This document shows, in pieces, positions 7,473 through 10,777 of a stretch of DNA of 10,777 nt (position 1 is the stretch's first letter; each line of letters opens with the position of its first letter). The DNA is taken from the NCBI GenBank assembly GCA_013336205.1, contig JAAXUD010000050.1, positions 1 to 10,777 of the forward strand, read 5' to 3'. Source of the stretch: Lentimicrobium sp. GTDB lineage: Bacteria; Bacteroidota; Bacteroidia; Bacteroidales; Lentimicrobiaceae. The notes under the pieces were generated by a model, which saw nothing but the letters and a program-made list of their open reading frames with translations, was not told the origin of the DNA and searched no databases. The position numbers and the translations under genes are program-made.

Positions 7473-7688
7473 TTATTCCTTTCCCGGAACAGGTGATTGG
7501 GATTGAATATTCCCTTTCTTGTCAGGGGATTGCTTACTGTTGCTATTATCACAACTTTTATCGCAAAAAGCGTGACTATGTGATAGCCGGTGATGGTGAA
7601 ACCGTGCTGGTCCGAGGGTGGCTGTCAGGGTTCCAAAGGTAATTGCTGCGGCTGCAAAGCCGATAATAAATCTGGTTCTTCTTTTCAT
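7473..7688 (-). CDS. Small His/Cys-rich membrane-anchored protein, 71 aa
   Basis: Function unknown. A basic N-terminus (MKRRTR) and one hydrophobic segment (about 7-26, FIIGFAAAAITFGTLTATLG) suggest an uncleaved anchor or a signal sequence with the remainder outside the cytoplasm. A metal-ligand-like stretch follows immediately: HHH at 31-33, HSH at 37-39, then C42 and C46 (CDKSC), and a polar Ser/Gln/Lys tail. The ATG at 7688 was chosen because an upstream in-frame ATG at 7751 would overlap the previous gene by 46 bp and prepend an unlikely leader; the chosen start leaves a 17-nt gap after the 93-aa gene, as expected in an operon. Transcription would come from the promoter at 8034-8061 and end at 7410-7450. 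Confidence 0.65.
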   Translation of the reverse strand: MKRRTRFIIGFAAAAITFGTLTATLGPARFHHHRLSHSHAFCDKSCDNSNSKQSPDKKGNIQSQSPVPGKE

Positions 7689-7705
7689 TTTGTTGCTTAT
7701 TGGAA

Positions 7706-7987
7706 TTATGATTGAACCTGGTTTTCTTTTCTGCCACCGCATGGTCTGCAATGAGCTGAGGCGAGTTTTACTTTATAACCGGCGTACTCATCATCGCTCA
7801 TTGAACGGATTTTATCAGCAAATGCCTGGTGATGCATCCCATAATGACCATGCGAAAACCTGTGTCTGAAAGAAAGCCGCATAATCAGGCCAATGATTAA
7901 AAAGCCAAAGATGATAAACGGAGCAAAGAAAGCCAGGGCACCGATTAGAACACCGGCTGCAATAGTCTTTAAAATTGAAGTAGTCAT
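7706..7987 (-). CDS. Small His-rich membrane protein with CxxC tail, 93 aa
   Basis: Function unknown. Residues 7-36 are strongly hydrophobic, long enough for one long or two short membrane helices (ILKTIAAGVLIGALAFFA and PFIIFGFLIIGLIM). They are followed by a basic, His-rich segment (RHRFSHGHYGMHH, 41-53), an acidic helix (DKIRSMSDDE, 58-67) and C80/C83 in HCRPCGG. The basic residues right after the hydrophobic part favour a hairpin with a cytoplasmic tail, by the positive-inside rule. The DK(L/I)xxM...E block followed by a Cys about 13 residues later is shared with the 110-aa protein, so the two may be distant paralogues. It is the first gene of the second sigma-dependent unit, with a leader of about 40 nt. 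Confidence 0.7.
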   Translation of the reverse strand: MTTSILKTIAAGVLIGALAFFAPFIIFGFLIIGLIMRLSFRHRFSHGHYGMHHQAFADKIRSMSDDEYAGYKVKLASAHCRPCGGRKENQVQS

Positions 7988-8033
7988 TTTGTTTGTTTTA
8001 AGTTTGTTGAATTCATTGTTTAATATTTATGAA

Positions 8034-8061
8034 GACGAACAAAAGGAAAGATTACTCTAAA
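8034..8061 (-). promoter_or_regulatory. ECF-type promoter of the 93-aa/71-aa unit
   Basis: On the minus strand TTTAGAGTAA (8061-8052) is followed, 14 nt after the final AGTAA, by CGTC (8037-8034) inside TTGTTCGTCTTCAT (8042-8029). CGTC is a typical ECF -10 element. The same two blocks with the same spacing lie upstream of the sigma gene (9118-9145). Transcription would begin near 8027, about 40 nt before the 93-aa start codon. Confidence 0.65.
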
Positions 8062-8121
8062 TAGTATAGAATTTTTTTATGGTTGGTAAATATTTCACAA
8101 CAGGAAAGCCAGGCAAAAATT

Positions 8122-8155
8122 AAAAAAAGCCTGTCAACATTTCTGTTTACAGGCT
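8122..8155 (-). terminator. Intrinsic terminator after the sigma/110-aa unit
   Basis: AGCCTGTCAACA (8128-8139) and TGTTTACAGGCT (8144-8155) pair at 11 of 12 positions around a TTTC loop. On the minus strand the stem is followed by seven T (8128-8122). It lies about 30 bp beyond the stop of the 110-aa gene and splits the cluster into two transcripts, with the second served by its own promoter at 8034-8061. Confidence 0.88.
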
Positions 8156-8183
8156 ATCCATCTATTTTCATGGTGGGTTATTA

Positions 8184-8516
8184 TTACTTCCTATCACACC
8201 TCGACTTCCATTCTTCCCTGAAGTTTTTCCGCTCTTCCTGGTCCATATTCATCAATTTGTCACGTAAATTACCTGGGTTAAAATGTGAATGGTGGCTAGG
8301 TGGCTTACCAAAACGAAAACTCCCGAATAAAATCCGGCTGAGAGCAAACAAACCCATGGCTTGCCAGTAAGATAGCGCTGAAAAGCCTGTAAGAGAGGGT
8401 ACAATGGCATTCCAAAGTACCATGACCACTGCCGATATTGCAAATAGGCCGGCTATAAAAAACAGCAGAAAAAAAGGTTTTCTTCTTTTCATTCTATTAA
8501 TACCTGATTGTTCCAT
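8184..8516 (-). CDS. Small two-helix membrane protein with His-rich tail, 110 aa
   Basis: Function unknown. A basic start (RMKRRK) precedes a first hydrophobic helix (about 14-37, with a VLWN end) and a second segment (about 45-65, FSALSYWQAMGLFALSRILFG). A short tail follows with HHSH (75-78), a charged helix (LRDKLMNMDQEERKNFREEW, 84-103) and C107 near the end. The WQAxGLxxLSRILFG plus His plus MxxEER arrangement resembles small uncharacterised membrane proteins I associate with ECF sigma genes in Bacteroidota; I cannot confirm this by search. It starts 11 nt after the sigma stop codon and is surely cotranscribed. ATG 8516 was chosen for that spacing; ATG 8492 (M9) is the alternative. A cytoplasmic tail could contact the sigma factor. 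Confidence 0.75.
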   Translation of the reverse strand: MEQSGINRMKRRKPFFLLFFIAGLFAISAVVMVLWNAIVPSLTGFSALSYWQAMGLFALSRILFGSFRFGKPPSHHSHFNPGNLRDKLMNMDQEERKNFREEWKSRCDRK

Positions 8517-8527
8517 CTTTTCAAAAT

Positions 8528-9106
8528 TTAATTATCCAACTCGTTGTAGAGGTAGTTCAATTTGTTTCTTAAGTGTTTTACGGCGTAGCCTTTACGGCTG
8601 ATGATCGTTTTCAGGTTTTCTCCGGTTTGAAGGGCTATTTCCTGAAGGGTCAGATCGTCCAGTTCATTCAGGATAAAAACCTGTTTCTGATTCTCAGGCA
8701 ATTCATCCAGCGAAATAAACAACTCTTTCCAAAAGAGTTCTTTGAACAAGGCCAGTTCAGGATTCCCGCTCACATCCATCAGCAGTATTTCTTTGAATGA
8801 AATGCCACTATCGTCGTCGTTTTCATATACAGCTTCATCAATTGATGAGGTTTTCTTTTTCCGGTAAAGGTCGGTAACTTTATTCCGGGCAACCCTGTAA
8901 AGCCAGCCACTGACACTTTCGATATCGTCTATTGAGGGTAAACTACTGTATTGCAGCCACACATCCTGAAGGATATCTTCGGCATCTTCAACAGATCCAA
9001 CCCTGGAACGGATAAAGCCAAACAGGCGTTTGCCATACGCATTTATGGTTGAGGTCAGGCTTTTGCCGCTGGTTTTGGCCATTTCAATATCAATGATGTT
9101 GTCCAT
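8528..9106 (-). CDS. ECF-type RNA polymerase sigma factor
   Basis: This 192-aa protein has the two-domain ECF architecture. Region 2 (about 20-86) contains the core-binding and -10 recognition helix block (VEDAEDILQDVWLQY at 39-53, GWLYRVARNKVTDLYRKKK at 67-85). An acidic linker (EAVYENDDDSG) leads to region 4 (about 131-184), which has LDELPENQKQVF, the helix-turn-helix LTLQEIALQTGENLKTIISR, and a basic recognition helix. It would direct RNA polymerase to a small regulon. Two near-identical ECF-like promoters, one upstream of this gene and one upstream of the 93-aa gene, are the likely targets and imply autoregulation. No FecR- or RseA-type anti-sigma gene is adjacent. The start ATG 9106 would leave a leader of only about 5 nt; ATG 9082 (M9) fits the promoter better. 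Confidence 0.93.
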   Translation of the reverse strand: MDNIIDIEMAKTSGKSLTSTINAYGKRLFGFIRSRVGSVEDAEDILQDVWLQYSSLPSIDDIESVSGWLYRVARNKVTDLYRKKKTSSIDEAVYENDDDSGISFKEILLMDVSGNPELALFKELFWKELFISLDELPENQKQVFILNELDDLTLQEIALQTGENLKTIISRKGYAVKHLRNKLNYLYNELDN

Positions 9107-9117
9107 TGGTTAATGAG

Positions 9118-9145
9118 GACGGACAACGGAGGAATTTACTTTAAA
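9118..9145 (-). promoter_or_regulatory. Autoregulatory ECF-type promoter of the sigma gene
   Basis: On the minus strand TTTAAAGTAA (9145-9136) and CGTC (9121-9118) are separated by 14 nt; CGTC lies in TTGTCCGTCCTCAT (9126-9113). Against the promoter of the 93-aa gene, the upstream block agrees at 9 of 10 positions and the downstream block at 12 of 14, with identical spacing. The site lies in the 72-bp gap after the GH92 gene. Confidence 0.65.
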
Positions 9146-9178
9146 CTGGCAGAAAAATAAATATTACAGGGTAAGCAT

Positions 9179-10777
9179 TCATTCTGAAAGCGAAAACGGA
9201 AAATCAGTCATCAGGGTCCCACGGGTCATCTCTGGCTGGTCAGACATAAGGAAATCAATTTTTCCGCCTTTCATAATATCGGAATGGTTGAGGAAGTTCT
9301 TAGTCCAGACTTTGCCATTAAGTTTTGCAGCAGTGATATAGCCGTTTTTCTCACTGTTTTCAGGGGCTGAAATAGTGAAAGCATTTCCATTTTCAAGCGA
9401 AAGCGTCACTTTTTTAAACAGGGGTGAACCTATTACATATTGGTTTGAACCGGGGCAAACCGGATAAAACCCCATTGCAGAGAAGACGTACCAGGCAGAG
9501 GTCTGTCCATTGTCTTCATCACCACATAAACCATCGGGAGAAGCGAGGTAGAGCTTTTTCATAATTTCGCGCACATGGGCCTGGGTTTTCCAGGGTTGGC
9601 CAGCGTAATTATACAGGTACGGCATATGCTGAATTGGCTGGTTTCCGTGCGCGTACTGGCCCATGTTCATAATCAGCATTTCGGTAATTTCATGAATCTG
9701 GGAACCATAATAAGAATAGTCGAAGGTAGGTGCAGCTAAAAAGACAGAGTCAAGCTTATTGATAAAGGCTTCATTGCCACCCATGAGTTTTTTCAATCCA
9801 TTGATGTCGTGGAAAACACACCAGGTCCAATGCCAGGAGCAGCCTTCAGTAAAAGCATCGCCCCATTTGTCGGGTCTGAATGGTGACTGAAAGTTGCCAT
9901 CAAGATTTTTGCCCCGCATAAAATTTACCGATGGATCGAAAACATGCTGATAATAGCCGGCTCGTTTCTGAAAAGTGTCAACTTCAGCGGCCGGTTTGTT
10001 CAGCGCCTTTGCCAGTTGCAGAATGGTGAAATCATCATAGCTGTATTCCAGGGTACGTGCAGTATTTTCATCGATGCCAACATCGTAGGGAATGTAGCCA
10101 AGTTTGTTGTAATAGTCAACGCCAAGTCTTCCCACAGAGCTGACAGGCCCTTCATTCCTTGTATTTTTAATTATCGCTTCATATAATGTTTCCACATCAA
10201 ACCCCCGGATTCCTTTCAGGTAAGCATCAGCAATGATGGATGCCGAGTTTGATCCGATCATACAATCGCGATGACCCGGGCTGGCCCATTCAGGAAGCCA
10301 GCCACTTTCCCTGTAAGTGTTAACCAGTCCCTGCATTATACGGCTGTTCATTTCAGGAAACATAAGGTTAAAGAATGGGAAAACCGCCCTGAAGGTGTCC
10401 CAGAATCCGTTATCCGTAAAGAGATACCCGTCACAGATACTGCCATTGTATGGGCTGTAATGAATAACTTTATTGTTTATATCGTATTCATGAAACTGGC
10501 GAGGGAAAAGCATAGTGCGGTAAAGCGCTGTGTAGAAAGTAACCATTTGGTTGTAGGTGCCGCCTTCAATCCGGACCCGGCTGAGCTGCCGGTTCCATTC
10601 TGCTTCGGCTTTACCTTTCAACTGGTCAAAACTACTGTTTCCAATCTCGCGTTGCAGATTGATTTCGGCCTGTTCCGGGCTGATAAACGAAGAAGCAACC
10701 TTCAGATTCACCTGCTCGCCTGCCATGGTTTTAAAACGGATGATTGCACCGGAGTGCCGGCTTTCTGTCTCAAGGAT
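9179..10777 (-). CDS. GH92 family alpha-mannosidase, 3' part
   Basis: The frame is open to the window edge, so the 5' end (signal peptide and much of the N-terminal beta domain) is missing; 532 codons are present. The upstream extension (SGAIIRFKT before MAGEQ) joins smoothly, so the internal ATG at 10726 is not the start. GH92 enzymes are calcium-dependent exo-alpha-mannosidases, usually periplasmic or surface lipoproteins in glycan-degrading Bacteroidota. Diagnostic parts of the (alpha/alpha)6 domain are present: DNGFWDTFRAVFPF, ESGWLPEWASPGHRDCMIGS, EGCSWHWTW (the Glu codon at 9845-9847 is the likely general acid), HGNQPIQHMPYLYNYAG, and GDEDNGQTSAWY (9491-9523 and just before, including the paired catalytic Asp residues). 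A C-terminal beta region ends at 9179. Linkage preference cannot be settled; a Gln stands where many relatives have Glu in HGNEP. Confidence 0.93.
   Translation of the reverse strand: MLETESRHSGAIIRFKTMAGEQVNLKVASSFISPEQAEINLQREIGNSSFDQLKGKAEAEWNRQLSRVRIEGGTYNQMVTFYTALYRTMLFPRQFHEYDINNKVIHYSPYNGSICDGYLFTDNGFWDTFRAVFPFFNLMFPEMNSRIMQGLVNTYRESGWLPEWASPGHRDCMIGSNSASIIADAYLKGIRGFDVETLYEAIIKNTRNEGPVSSVGRLGVDYYNKLGYIPYDVGIDENTARTLEYSYDDFTILQLAKALNKPAAEVDTFQKRAGYYQHVFDPSVNFMRGKNLDGNFQSPFRPDKWGDAFTEGCSWHWTWCVFHDINGLKKLMGGNEAFINKLDSVFLAAPTFDYSYYGSQIHEITEMLIMNMGQYAHGNQPIQHMPYLYNYAGQPWKTQAHVREIMKKLYLASPDGLCGDEDNGQTSAWYVFSAMGFYPVCPGSNQYVIGSPLFKKVTLSLENGNAFTISAPENSEKNGYITAAKLNGKVWTKNFLNHSDIMKGGKIDFLMSDQPEMTRGTLMTDFPFSLSE

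Noticed and set aside
7689..7751. Upstream extension of the 71-aa protein to an ATG at 7751
   Set aside because: It would overlap the 93-aa gene by 46 bp and put a polar leader ahead of a typical KRR-plus-hydrophobic N-terminus; the ATG at 7688 is better spaced.
1..10777. tRNA, rRNA or insertion-sequence genes
   Set aside because: No tRNA- or rRNA-like sequence and no transposase-like product was seen in any frame.

Overview
The window looks like a chromosomal segment of a Bacteroidota bacterium, probably of the Bacteroidales or a related environmental lineage. The gene types fit: a fused IcmF mutase, a GH92 mannosidase, a patatin joined to an outer-membrane barrel, an AAA_14-type ATPase, and an ECF sigma factor with small membrane proteins. 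Several upstream regions carry the phylum's TTTG / TAnnTTTG promoter pattern rather than a sigma70-like one, and Shine-Dalgarno sequences are mostly absent. The species cannot be named from the sequence.

Layout: the 5' end of an AAA ATPase gene runs off the left edge (minus strand, 1-142). The 383-bp divergent region that follows holds a 32-bp tandem repeat next to the ATPase promoter, a LacI-type palindrome, and a promoter for icmF. icmF (526-3894, plus) is the only large plus-strand gene; it encodes a cobalamin-dependent acyl-CoA mutase fused to its own GTPase chaperone. A convergent AT-rich leucine-rich-repeat gene (4079-4750, minus) follows, then a patatin-POTRA-barrel phospholipase (4889-7165, minus), a 307-bp regulatory/terminator region, a sigma-factor cluster (7473-9106, minus), and the 3' part of a GH92 alpha-mannosidase gene that runs off the right edge (9179-10777, minus).

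The most interesting part is the sigma cluster. An ECF sigma factor gene is followed by three very small membrane proteins, each with a His-rich segment just after the hydrophobic part and Cys residues near the end; no recognisable FecR/RseA-type anti-sigma factor is present. A strong intrinsic terminator separates the sigma plus first small gene from the other two. A near-identical promoter (TTTAnAGTAA, 14 nt, CGTC, with flanking identity) precedes both the sigma gene and the second unit. The sequence therefore predicts a two-transcript, self-amplifying ECF regulon whose products are His/Cys-rich membrane peptides, plausibly for metal or envelope stress. That function is inference.

The other genes seem to be independent units: acyl-CoA rearrangement (icmF), secreted or surface lipolysis (patatin-barrel), and mannoside degradation (GH92). 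The LRR gene has a base composition unlike its neighbours and may have been acquired.
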